Assembly: GCF_900112975.1 (NCBI RefSeq) | Contig: NZ_FONQ01000001.1 | Span: 62,001-126,000, forward strand | DNA length: 64,000 nucleotides | Direction: 5' to 3' | DNA from: Flavobacterium xueshanense | GTDB lineage: Bacteria > Bacteroidota > Bacteroidia > Flavobacteriales > Flavobacteriaceae | Shown: positions 56,301 to 64,000 of the stretch, one piece after another | Position numbering within the stretch: the stretch's first letter is position 1 | Layout of the letters: every line of letters begins with the position of its first letter | The notes under the pieces: model-generated | Told to the model about the DNA's origin: nothing | What the model saw: only the letters and a program-made list of their open reading frames with translations | The model's database searches: none | Program-made: the position numbers and the translations under genes

Positions 56301-56373
56301 CGCGGGATAGAGCAGTAGGCAGCTCGTCGGGCTCATAACCCGAAGGTCACAGGTTCGAGTCCTGTTCCCGCTA
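56301..56373 (+). tRNA. tRNA-Met(CAT), initiator type
   Basis: A full cloverleaf: acceptor CGCGGGA/TCCCGCT, D stem GAGC/GCTC, anticodon stem TCGGG/CCCGA with loop CTCATAA, T stem ACAGG/CCTGT. C1 does not pair with T72 and the anticodon stem has three G-C pairs, both initiator hallmarks. The CCA end is not encoded (ACTA). Confidence 0.95.
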
Positions 56374-56405
56374 CTAAGAATAACATTGAAATCACAAAAG
56401 CACAT

Positions 56406-56478
56406 CGCGCGATAGAGCAGTAGGCAGCTCGTCGGGCTCATAACCCGAAGGTCACAGGTTCGAGTCCTGTTCCCGCTA
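56406..56478 (+). tRNA. second tRNA-Met(CAT) copy with acceptor mismatch
   Basis: Identical to the first copy except for base 5 of the acceptor (CGCGCGA instead of CGCGGGA), which opposes C68 and gives a C-C mismatch inside the stem. The rest, including anticodon and T arm, is intact. The spacer between the copies is 32 bases. Confidence 0.8.
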
Positions 56479-56485
56479 CTAAGAG

Positions 56486-56514
56486 AAACCCATCAATATT
56501 TTGATGGGTTTTTT
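56486..56514 (+). terminator. terminator of the tRNA unit
   Basis: AAACCCATCAA (56486-56496) pairs with TTGATGGGTTT (56501-56511) and a T run follows. Confidence 0.85.
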
Positions 56515-56784
56515 CATTTTTACTACATTCTCTAATGTCCAAAAGATTGAGTTCAAAAGTAGGGGATCAGGTAAAAAAATTAGATAATCTAAAAAAGAAA
56601 AAATCAATTTTTTGAACCCCTCTAAACTGACTTACGAACGCTTTAATTACTTGAAAATTTCTGGGCTTTGAGCAAGCGATCAAACGATTAAAAAAAACTA
56701 GAAAGCTTTTAAACAACTACAATTCGCATCCAAAATATAAATAGTTAATAAAAGAAGTTTAAACTAGAATCCTATTGACCATTT

Positions 56785-57927
56785 TTAATTATAAATTAGA
56801 TACGGCGCTCTCATTATTTTAAAGTCTCGCAAACCTAATTGCCAACTTTTTCTTATCTCATCTTCCAAAAGGCCTGCTTCTATTTGCTGTTGCAATTTTT
56901 CATTTCCAGCGCGTATTGAAAACTTTCTTTTGTCAAAAAATTTTGATTTTTCTGCAGAAGTTTGATAGGCTTTGATGAGCCATTTTATTTCAAGTTTGTC
57001 AATTCGTGGAGCAGCAGATAAATCTTCTCCATAACATTCTATCCCATTGTACAAAGGGTTTTTGTCACCAAAATTAGGTTTTGGAGTGAAAGAAAAATCA
57101 CTTTTTGGCAAAAAAGGAGAACCATAAATTTGAAATTGTTTTTCTGTGCCACGTCCCATACTTACATTAGTACCTTCAAAAAGACACAAGCTAACATACA
57201 AATTGATAGATTGGTCATTCGGCAAATTTGGAGAAGGCCTAACGGGTAAGCTGTAACTCTTACTTCTATCGTAGTTCAGACATGGAATAACAGTCAATTT
57301 ACATTGAATCTTATTTTTTAACCATTTTTCTCCATTGATCATTTTAGCGTGTTCGCCTAAAGTCATTCCGTGAAGCAAAGGAGTTCGGTGCATGCCAATT
57401 CCACTTTGAAAAGCAATATCCAAAACCGGACCGTCAATAATTGCAATATTTGGGTTTGGACGATCCATTACGATTAAAGGAATATTGTTTTCTGCACACA
57501 CTTCCATTATTCTATGCATGGTTGAAACATACGTATATAGTCTTGTTCCCACATCTTGCAAATCAAAAATCATTATATCAATGCCCTTTAATTGCTCAGG
57601 AGTTGGTTTATTGTTTTTACCGTAAAGCGAAATAATTGACAACCCTGTTTTGGTATCAATTTCATCCGATACGTGTTCCCCAGCATCGGCGGTACCTCGA
57701 AAACCATGCTCTGGAGCAAAAATGGTTTTAATCTTCACTTTTTTTGAAACTAAAAAGTCAACCAAATGTGTTTTCTCATCAATAATTCCTGTTTGGTTGG
57801 TTACAATACCAATTGATTTCCCTTTCAGTAATGGCAAATATTGAGTACAGTTCTCTGCTCCTGTTTTTATCTTTTGTGCAAAGGAAACGGTTGCCAGTAG
57901 CACAAAAATGAGTGTTAGTTTTTTCAT
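56785..57927 (-). CDS. exo-beta-N-acetylmuramidase NamZ (DUF1343)
   Basis: The 380-residue secreted protein (signal ending V-S-F-A-Q) has the DUF1343 layout: an amino Rossmann-like half with V-T-N-Q-T-G and F-A-P-E-H-G-F-R-G (near 70), D-L-Q-D-V-G-T-R-L-Y-T-Y (near 125), and V-M-D-R-P-N-P (near 155). Bacillus NamZ (YbbC) of this family releases MurNAc from the non-reducing end of wall fragments. It is the last gene of a four-gene minus-strand unit with a serine hydrolase, hexosaminidase and GHL10 enzyme. The role in muropeptide salvage is inferred from the family and neighbours. Confidence 0.92.
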   Translation of the reverse strand: MKKLTLIFVLLATVSFAQKIKTGAENCTQYLPLLKGKSIGIVTNQTGIIDEKTHLVDFLVSKKVKIKTIFAPEHGFRGTADAGEHVSDEIDTKTGLSIISLYGKNNKPTPEQLKGIDIMIFDLQDVGTRLYTYVSTMHRIMEVCAENNIPLIVMDRPNPNIAIIDGPVLDIAFQSGIGMHRTPLLHGMTLGEHAKMINGEKWLKNKIQCKLTVIPCLNYDRSKSYSLPVRPSPNLPNDQSINLYVSLCLFEGTNVSMGRGTEKQFQIYGSPFLPKSDFSFTPKPNFGDKNPLYNGIECYGEDLSAAPRIDKLEIKWLIKAYQTSAEKSKFFDKRKFSIRAGNEKLQQQIEAGLLEDEIRKSWQLGLRDFKIMRAPYLIYN

Positions 57928-57972
57928 AGAATCAAGGCTTTTATTTTTTACACTTAAATTTAATTAAAATTA

Positions 57973-59277
57973 TCAATTATTTATTTCTTTCCAAATTTTC
58001 GATGAAAAATCATCCTGATAAATCAATTTGTTGGTCCGGGTAGGATTGACACGATTAGTTAGAATAATTAAAAACCGCTCGTTATCAGGATTCAAAAAGA
58101 AAAAAGTACCTGTATAACCCGTATGACCAAAATCATTTTTTGTAAAAAAGGCAGTTGGTTTTCGTTTGTCAAAACCAATGCCGCGATAAATTCCTTTTTT
58201 AACAAGAGGTGATTTAGTAAACTTTTTGACTACGCTTATTTTTAAAATTTGTTTTCCTTGATACTTTCCTTTGTTAAGTAACATTTGGCAAATCACCGAT
58301 ATGGATTCCGCATTTGCGAATAAGCCTGCGTTTCCAGAAATACCACCAAAAATAGCGGCAGCTTCATCGTGAACATATCCTTTGATGGTATCTTTCCTGA
58401 AAAAATTATCAATTTCAGTTGGTACCACATTATGTTCAACAGTCCACTTTAATGGATTGTAGCCTATTTTTGAAATTCCTACAGCACTATAAATTTCTTT
58501 CGCCAATTGATCTAGTTTTTTACCACTCTTTGATTCCAACATTTGTTGGACAAGAATTAAATTTAGATCGCTGTACAAATAATTTCCTCGTGGATTGGTA
58601 TTGGCCACTGCTATTTTTTGATGCACACCCTTGTAAAATTCGGGATTTAACCACATGTTTTTATAAATTTGAATGTACCTGTCTTTTGGTTCAAAAGAAA
58701 GGAATATGGTATCGTAAACTATATTTTTGTTTACGTACATGGTATCAAATAAATCAGGATAGTTATCAGATTTTTCATTGCTCAACAAAGGGAGCCCATT
58801 TGATGTAGACAACAAACTTTGATAAAATGTGATTCCTGATTTCAAACCCGTAGTATGCGTCAGTAACTCAAAAAGTGTTAAATTGGCAATCGCAGTATTT
58901 TTGTACATAGCAACTACTTCACCCAAATTGTCTTCTAAACTTATTTCATCCTCTCCAACTAAATGCATGGCTACCAAAGTTGCGCCTAAAACTTTGGACA
59001 TGGAAGCCAAATCATATACGTCATCTGTCTTTACTTGCGTTGTTTTCAAATAATTATGATAGCCGTAATTTTTCAATAAAAAAATAGAATCTTTGCTGCC
59101 CACAACAATTTGAGCTCCGGGAAAAAATCCTTTTTCGAGCGCATTATTCATCATCGAATCGATGTACACTTCCTTTTTCTTTGTATCGAAGGCATTTTTC
59201 GATTTTTTTTGAGTTACACAACTTGCAACTGAAAAAATCAAAAAAATAATTCCTATTCTGATTGCTATCTTTTTCAT
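57973..59277 (-). CDS. beta-lactamase-fold serine hydrolase lipoprotein
   Basis: The 434-residue lipoprotein (lipobox V-A-S-C20) has class C beta-lactamase motifs: S92-x-x-K95 (A-S-M-S-K), a Y-S-D-L motif near 239 and G-H-T-G near 385. A similar gene, ybbE, accompanies namZ in Bacillus subtilis, where it is thought to act on muropeptides (amidase/peptidase). It is 45 bases before NamZ and 7 bases after the hexosaminidase. Peptide or ester cleavage on wall fragments is plausible but not shown. Confidence 0.9.
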   Translation of the reverse strand: MKKIAIRIGIIFLIFSVASCVTQKKSKNAFDTKKKEVYIDSMMNNALEKGFFPGAQIVVGSKDSIFLLKNYGYHNYLKTTQVKTDDVYDLASMSKVLGATLVAMHLVGEDEISLEDNLGEVVAMYKNTAIANLTLFELLTHTTGLKSGITFYQSLLSTSNGLPLLSNEKSDNYPDLFDTMYVNKNIVYDTIFLSFEPKDRYIQIYKNMWLNPEFYKGVHQKIAVANTNPRGNYLYSDLNLILVQQMLESKSGKKLDQLAKEIYSAVGISKIGYNPLKWTVEHNVVPTEIDNFFRKDTIKGYVHDEAAAIFGGISGNAGLFANAESISVICQMLLNKGKYQGKQILKISVVKKFTKSPLVKKGIYRGIGFDKRKPTAFFTKNDFGHTGYTGTFFFLNPDNERFLIILTNRVNPTRTNKLIYQDDFSSKIWKEINN

Positions 59278-59284
59278 ATCTATC

Positions 59285-61789
59285 TTATGGGTAAATTTTC
59301 AAATCCTGAGCAGCCAAAATAGGCTCGTTATTAGTTCCTGTGATGGTAATTCGAACGGCTTTTACGGCCTGTTTTGGAAAGATTGTAGCATTTCCATATT
59401 CATAACTATCTCCTTTTTCAAAATCTACACCGTTATATGAATATTCAACATAGCCATCATTAACAATAAATCTTGGGTGGTGGGGAATTCCAGTTAACAC
59501 ATCAATTTTAAAAGACACAACAGGTTTTGTGAAAGTGTATAAAATCCAGTCTCCACTTACACACGGAACATCTGTTCGCAAATAAGTCTCTATGTTATAA
59601 TCTTCTAATTTTGAAAGTGGAAATTTAGGATTTTCAGTCATCGAGGAAGTAACTTTTACCTCTGGCTCCTGATACGGTGAACAATTGAAATTTACCCTAG
59701 CAGAAGATTCCTTTGCTTCTTTATTATCAACAATAAAATTCAAACGATAATTGTTTTTTTCGTTGTAATTTTCAATCAAAAACCGCAGGCGTGGTTTTGA
59801 TTTCAATGTTTTTTCTTCTGGATATGTCTGTATCAATTTATCATTTTCAAAAAGTGAAACTGTTCTAACGATCCCACTAGTGACTGCATCAGTTGTAGGA
59901 TTAAAAGTTAGGTACCAAATTCCATTTTTATCAATATTTTCGGAAATATTCTCCGAAATAGTTAAAGTTTTAACTTGAGATGTATTCCAACTTGCAATTG
60001 GTAGTTTCTCTACTTTTACTGCAGGACTTACTGAATCTTCATTAAAAAAAGTACGGAACAGGTATTGCTCGTAACTTTTTGTTTCAATTGGGTTTATATA
60101 CAAAGGCGACAATATTGTAGGTTCATTTCCTTGTGCATCATAGCGTACAACAGCTCCTTCATAAGGCTGTGTCACTGTAATGATCCCGCTTTTATAAGTT
60201 GCGGAAGGTGGAAAATCCCTAAAAGCAATTCCCATATTAACCAAACGCTGTAAATGACTATTTGTTAATCTTCCATAAAAATCATCCCAGTTTTTATCTT
60301 CTTTTTTAGACCAAGCAATTTCTGATAAGGCACTTATTCTTGGATAACTTTGGTATTCCATAAATCGTGTCGGACGGTCAAGATACTCGCTCCATAAAGC
60401 ACCTTGAACTCCTTTTATCAATTTTTGCTGCTCGGATGTTAAATCGTTTTCAGGAATGGGTTCAAACGAATAAACTCTTTTTGTATCTGTAATGGCAGCC
60501 CAGCGATGACCACGTTCATTTTCAGATTGTGCCATATCAAAATAAGTAAATTGTCCTGGAATCATAATCGTTGGATGTCCTTTTTTAGCAGATTCTATTC
60601 CGTAACTTATGCCTTGCCAGGCAAAAATTTCTGTATTTGGATTTATCTCTCCGCCTTTAAGAATTTCGTTCCAGCCCGCAGTTTTTCTATTGTATTTTTC
60701 TACTATTTTTTCAACACGCTTAAAGAAATAATTCTGAAGTTGAAAAGTATCTGTGTACCCTTCTTTTTCCATCAAGGCTTTACATTTTGCGCATTGTTCC
60801 CAATTAGCTCTATTAACCTCGTCTCCTGCAACATGGATGTAATCAAAAGGAAACATTTCCGTAAATTCTCTGATAATAGAATCTAAAATTTGATAATTTT
60901 CTTCACGACCTACACACCATACATTTTTTACTTCGCCCTGAACACTTTTTGTTTCCTGAGTTGTAACACAACCAATTTCAGGATAAGCGGCCGTTACAGC
61001 ACGAGAATGTCCCGGGATTTCGATTTCGGGCATAATAGATACGCCACGATCTAAGGCATAAGCAACAACTTCTTTGATGTCGTCTTGAGTGTAATAACCC
61101 CCATACCGTTTATTTCCGGAACCGTATGAAGGTAACAATACTTCTCCCGGGCCTCTCCAAGCTCCTTTTAAGGTCAGGTCTGGCATTGATTTGATTTCGG
61201 CTCTCCAGCCATTATCATCTGTAAGATGCCAATGAAAAACATTCATTTTATGTGCTGCCAGCCAGTCAATATAATTTTTGACCGTTTGTTTATCAAAAAA
61301 CTGTCTTGAAACGTCAAGCATCATTCCTCGCCATTCAAAACGAGGATAATCTTGTATTTTTACAACTGGAATTGTTCCTTTTTGCACCTCTTTTGCGGAG
61401 CAGATTTGTAATAAGGTTTGAAAACCATTTAGAACTCCGTTTGAAGATTTTCCTTTTACACGAACTCCTTTTTTAGTTACGCTCAATTCATAACCATCAA
61501 GTGGAAGATTCATTTTTTCATCTACCAGAAATAATATTGTATTTTTTTTATGCTTATTTCCAATAGATACTGCTGGAATAATACCCGTATTTTTCAAAAA
61601 ATTGTTTCCTATATAATCTGCACTTTTCTGTATTTTTTTGTCAACAATAATTTGCACCGATGAAGGAATAATAAAGACCTCTTCTTTCTGTTGTATTTTT
61701 ACGGGCTTTGGAATTATATCCAGTTTCTGAGCCTGTAACGCATTTAAGGAACTCAAGAAAACTGCAAGTAGTAGCATACTTTTTTTCAT
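59285..61789 (-). CDS. family 20 beta-N-acetylhexosaminidase
   Basis: The 834-residue exported enzyme (signal ending N-A-L-Q-A-Q) has the GH20b helper domain (about 25-140), the catalytic barrel (about 145-500) and a C-terminal beta-sandwich with F5/8- or CBM-like features (about 690-834). The catalytic pair D323-E324 is seen in H-V-A-G-D-E-V. It removes terminal GlcNAc from glycans or peptidoglycan pieces. Its position between the serine hydrolase and GHL10 genes points to wall or chitin-type substrates. Confidence 0.95.
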   Translation of the reverse strand: MKKSMLLLAVFLSSLNALQAQKLDIIPKPVKIQQKEEVFIIPSSVQIIVDKKIQKSADYIGNNFLKNTGIIPAVSIGNKHKKNTILFLVDEKMNLPLDGYELSVTKKGVRVKGKSSNGVLNGFQTLLQICSAKEVQKGTIPVVKIQDYPRFEWRGMMLDVSRQFFDKQTVKNYIDWLAAHKMNVFHWHLTDDNGWRAEIKSMPDLTLKGAWRGPGEVLLPSYGSGNKRYGGYYTQDDIKEVVAYALDRGVSIMPEIEIPGHSRAVTAAYPEIGCVTTQETKSVQGEVKNVWCVGREENYQILDSIIREFTEMFPFDYIHVAGDEVNRANWEQCAKCKALMEKEGYTDTFQLQNYFFKRVEKIVEKYNRKTAGWNEILKGGEINPNTEIFAWQGISYGIESAKKGHPTIMIPGQFTYFDMAQSENERGHRWAAITDTKRVYSFEPIPENDLTSEQQKLIKGVQGALWSEYLDRPTRFMEYQSYPRISALSEIAWSKKEDKNWDDFYGRLTNSHLQRLVNMGIAFRDFPPSATYKSGIITVTQPYEGAVVRYDAQGNEPTILSPLYINPIETKSYEQYLFRTFFNEDSVSPAVKVEKLPIASWNTSQVKTLTISENISENIDKNGIWYLTFNPTTDAVTSGIVRTVSLFENDKLIQTYPEEKTLKSKPRLRFLIENYNEKNNYRLNFIVDNKEAKESSARVNFNCSPYQEPEVKVTSSMTENPKFPLSKLEDYNIETYLRTDVPCVSGDWILYTFTKPVVSFKIDVLTGIPHHPRFIVNDGYVEYSYNGVDFEKGDSYEYGNATIFPKQAVKAVRITITGTNNEPILAAQDLKIYP

Positions 61790-61802
61790 CTTTTTATCTT
61801 TA

Positions 61803-63284
61803 TTATTTTGTTATAAATTCTATTGGGATGCTTTCGGTTTGTGTTTGACTCAAAGCCGTAATGGCATAAATGTAATTTTTAAAATTAGCGTCGGTCACTT
61901 CAAACGTTTTAGCTGTTGTTACATAATAAATATTCTCAGAATTGGAGAAATCAGTTATTTTTCCTTTAGTAAATCTATAAATTACGAATTTCTTGTTGTT
62001 CATTGTTGCCTTCCAAGTCAGAAATGCTTTGTCGCCTTTTTGAGTAAATACAGCGTTTGTTGGCGGCTGTGGTGTTATCCTTATAATTCTATTTGCCTCA
62101 GGTGTTAATGCGATATATTTATATTGTTTTCCAATAATAGGTTTTCTAAGCGTATCTCCTTTTTTTAATAAAGTGGAAGCTGTAAAATGCATAGAGCCGT
62201 CAATAAAAGGTAAGGACCGAATCATTTCTATTTGCTTGACAATTTGGTCCGGACTTCTCCATTCTACTTCTTTAGCGGCTTTCGAAATCTTATAATCACC
62301 GTGACCAACATAAACATTTGCCCCGTATTTATGTGTTGCCCACCATTTTGCCAAAACTTCAAAATTGGCTCTGTCAAAACCAATATGCCAATACAGTTGT
62401 GGAGTTACATAGTCTATCCAGTTTTCTTTCTGCCATTTCAAAATATCAGCATACAAATCATCATAATTTGTAACTCCTGCCACAGTATTTGAACCTTCCG
62501 AATCCTTAGATTTATTTCGCCACACTCCAAAAGGCGAAATCCCAAATTCGACCTCTGGTTTATTTGCAATTATGGTGTCTCTTATTTGTTTGATTATCAA
62601 ATCGACATTGTCTCTTCTCCAATCATCTTTGTCTTTAAATTGGCGTGGTTCTTTGTTAAACGCTATTTGGTCGGGAAATTCTTGTCCTGTAATTTTATAA
62701 GGATAAAAATAATCGTCCATATGTATTGCCTGAATGTCATAATTTCGAACTATTTCTCCCACTACAGACGAAACAAAATTCCTAGTTTCTTTATAACCAG
62801 GATTAAAATATCTGGTTTTTCCATAAGTAACAAATAACTCTGGTTGCTTAAAATATAAATGTGTTTTTGCAAGCACTTCTTTGGTCGTGTCTTTTTGTGC
62901 ACGATAAGGATTGAGCCAAACATGGACATTCATTCCTCTTTTTCCGGCTTCATCAATCATTAACTGGAGCGGGTCAAAATTAGGCGCAACTCCCTGCGTT
63001 CCGGTGATCCAATGTGATGCAGGTTCTTTGGTCGATTTGTAATAGGCATCGGCCGTAGGACGGATTTGAAAAATTACGGTGTTCAAATTATAAGACCGCA
63101 TATTATCCAAAAGCGTTATCATCTCGTCCTTCATTTCTTGGTCTGACAAGCCTTGTTTTGAAGGCCAATCAATATTGTCTACGGTAGATATCCAAACGGC
63201 CCGCATTTCTCTTTTTGGTGATTGTTGGCTAAAAAGATTGGTTTGAAACAGCAACAATAGAATTAAAATTTTTACACTATTCAT
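61803..63284 (-). CDS. GHL10-type glycosyl hydrolase (DUF187)
   Basis: The 493-residue secreted protein (signal ending L-F-S-Q-Q-S) begins with the family motif R-E-M-R-A-V-W-I-S-T-V-D-N-I-D-W-P-S, then F-Q-I-R-P-T-A-D-A-Y-Y and a Y-V-T-P-Q-L-Y-W-H near 295. A Fn3-like region ends it (about 400-493). Members are thought to cut glycans, possibly peptidoglycan (YngK/UPF0748 relation). It is the first gene of the four-gene unit, 14 bases before GH20. Confidence 0.9.
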   Translation of the reverse strand: MNSVKILILLLLFQTNLFSQQSPKREMRAVWISTVDNIDWPSKQGLSDQEMKDEMITLLDNMRSYNLNTVIFQIRPTADAYYKSTKEPASHWITGTQGVAPNFDPLQLMIDEAGKRGMNVHVWLNPYRAQKDTTKEVLAKTHLYFKQPELFVTYGKTRYFNPGYKETRNFVSSVVGEIVRNYDIQAIHMDDYFYPYKITGQEFPDQIAFNKEPRQFKDKDDWRRDNVDLIIKQIRDTIIANKPEVEFGISPFGVWRNKSKDSEGSNTVAGVTNYDDLYADILKWQKENWIDYVTPQLYWHIGFDRANFEVLAKWWATHKYGANVYVGHGDYKISKAAKEVEWRSPDQIVKQIEMIRSLPFIDGSMHFTASTLLKKGDTLRKPIIGKQYKYIALTPEANRIIRITPQPPTNAVFTQKGDKAFLTWKATMNNKKFVIYRFTKGKITDFSNSENIYYVTTAKTFEVTDANFKNYIYAITALSQTQTESIPIEFITK

Positions 63285-63496
63285 AAATACTATTTTTGGT
63301 TATTTAATACTCTTTAAAATTATTATAAACTGTAACTAAAAAATATTTTTAGATAAAGAAACGGGGCATCCTTAATGTGAAGAAGATACAGCAGAAAACT
63401 ATTTTTTTTTACATAGTCTACGATGCTTTATAAAATTGAAACGTATTTTTCACACTTTTTAAACTAGGTTCCTCTACGTTAGAAAATGCTGCCAAA

Positions 63497-64000
63497 TTAC
63501 TCTAATAAATAAATTACTCCTTCAATAAGCGATGTCCACACGCTGCCTTTATCATCCACCGAAAATCCATTTACACTGGAACTTCCTAAATGAATTTCTT
63601 TTATAATCTGAAATTTTTCAGAATCAACTATCACAACCTCTCCTTTTCGGCTTCCTATATATATCTTGCCGTTATTTTCTAATATTGCTGCAGGATTATG
63701 TTCGTATCCAAGTTTTAAATCCAAAACCTTACTTTGGTTAATCAAATTTTCTTCGGTCAATTCTAACTCATCATTAAGGGGCAATCTTAAAAGCTCCCCA
63801 TTCATTGTTTTAGCATAAAACCACTTCCCGTCCTGGCTTTTTCCCATGGATTCTCGGACTTTCCATTTAGAGGTTCTCAAAAGTGTTTTACCCGTTTCTA
63901 TTTCTAAAATTGTCAAGAACCGTTCTGGAGTAACAAAATAAAGTCTGCTCGTTGATGAAACTGCATTTACGTTTCCAGCCGAATACAAAACTTGTTTATT
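63497..64000 (-). CDS. beta-propeller protein, partial at window end
   Basis: The frame is open to the last base, so the 5' part lies outside. The visible 168 residues have repeated four-strand blades with G-K-I-Y-I-G-S-R-K-G and D-S-E-K-F-Q-I-I-K-E-I-H-L motifs, as in PQQ- or YVTN-like propellers. It ends with V-I-Y-L-L-E. It is 212 bp from the GHL10 gene. Role unknown; the true start cannot be seen. Confidence 0.6.
   Translation of the reverse strand, partial: NKQVLYSAGNVNAVSSTSRLYFVTPERFLTILEIETGKTLLRTSKWKVRESMGKSQDGKWFYAKTMNGELLRLPLNDELELTEENLINQSKVLDLKLGYEHNPAAILENNGKIYIGSRKGEVVIVDSEKFQIIKEIHLGSSSVNGFSVDDKGSVWTSLIEGVIYLLE

Noticed and set aside
56256..56441. Frame on the minus strand over the tRNA genes
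   Set aside because: It follows the two tRNA copies and reads as the usual spurious GNRTRTCDLR translation of tRNA DNA.
56516..56784. Possible recombinase relic after the tRNA pair
   Set aside because: A short frame (L-T-Y-E-R-F-N-Y-L-K) stops quickly and matches nothing I can name.
1..64000. CRISPR arrays, insertion sequences, integrase or prophage genes
   Set aside because: No direct repeat array, transposase motif or phage structural gene was seen in any region.

Overview
The window comes from a member of the Bacteroidota, most likely Flavobacteriaceae and probably Flavobacterium. The DNA is AT-rich and Shine-Dalgarno sites are rare. Promoter -7 boxes of the TAnnTTTG type recur. Lipoproteins, type IX secretion (T9SS) C-terminal domains, GSCFA, DUF4230, NamZ and long-type HutU proteins all fit. 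Ice-binding-like (DUF3494) genes hint at a cold habitat. No phage, integrase, insertion sequence or CRISPR array was recognised.

Region 1 (1-16600) holds a DUF433/DUF5615 toxin-antitoxin pair and then a copper and nitrous oxide island. The copper part has a TonB-dependent receptor with OprC/NosA-type copper ligands (C102xxxM106 and H284xM286), a Met/His-rich YtkA-like lipoprotein and a small Cys-motif protein. Next come a 604-residue Cys-containing protein of unknown function, a Crp/Fnr regulator, a heme-copper-oxidase-like membrane protein and a fasciclin lipoprotein. The main nos operon runs on the minus strand as cytochrome c, nosZ (clade II, probably a lipoprotein), nosL fused to a membrane domain, nosD, nosF, nosY, a cupin and a group III truncated hemoglobin. 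A TATGA-N6-TCATA palindrome upstream of the cytochrome and an 8-bp-arm inverted repeat upstream of the regulator are candidate operators. The likely logic is copper capture, delivery to and maturation of NosZ, and control by a nitrogen-oxide or oxygen signal.

Region 2 (16600-19900) is housekeeping: hemL, a glucosaminidase-LysM lipoprotein and an ACC deaminase/D-cysteine desulfhydrase-like gene. Region 3 (19900-33550) is a surface and secretome region: two tandem T9SS paralogues with nearly identical C-terminal halves, a broken and an intact DUF3494 gene, a small HEKIH protein and a 1337-residue GEVED/T9SS protein.

Region 4 (33700-43700) carries a DUF5522 gene missed by length cut-offs, hutU, DUF4136, a second truncated hemoglobin, a phytase-like esterase, a long aromatic amino acid hydroxylase, GSCFA plus DUF4230, and a lipoprotein. 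Region 5 (43800-56500) contains alaS, an M23 peptidase, MerR, LemA and two TPM-domain proteins, a TonB-receptor remnant, DUF2490, an SDR, der, era and two initiator tRNA copies, one with an acceptor-stem mismatch. Copies of an extragenic repeat flank phhA, alaS and era.

Region 6 (56700-64000) is a probable cell-wall sugar salvage operon: NamZ exo-muramidase, a YbbE-like serine hydrolase, a GH20 hexosaminidase and a GHL10-type glycosyl hydrolase, followed upstream by a partial beta-propeller gene cut by the window edge.
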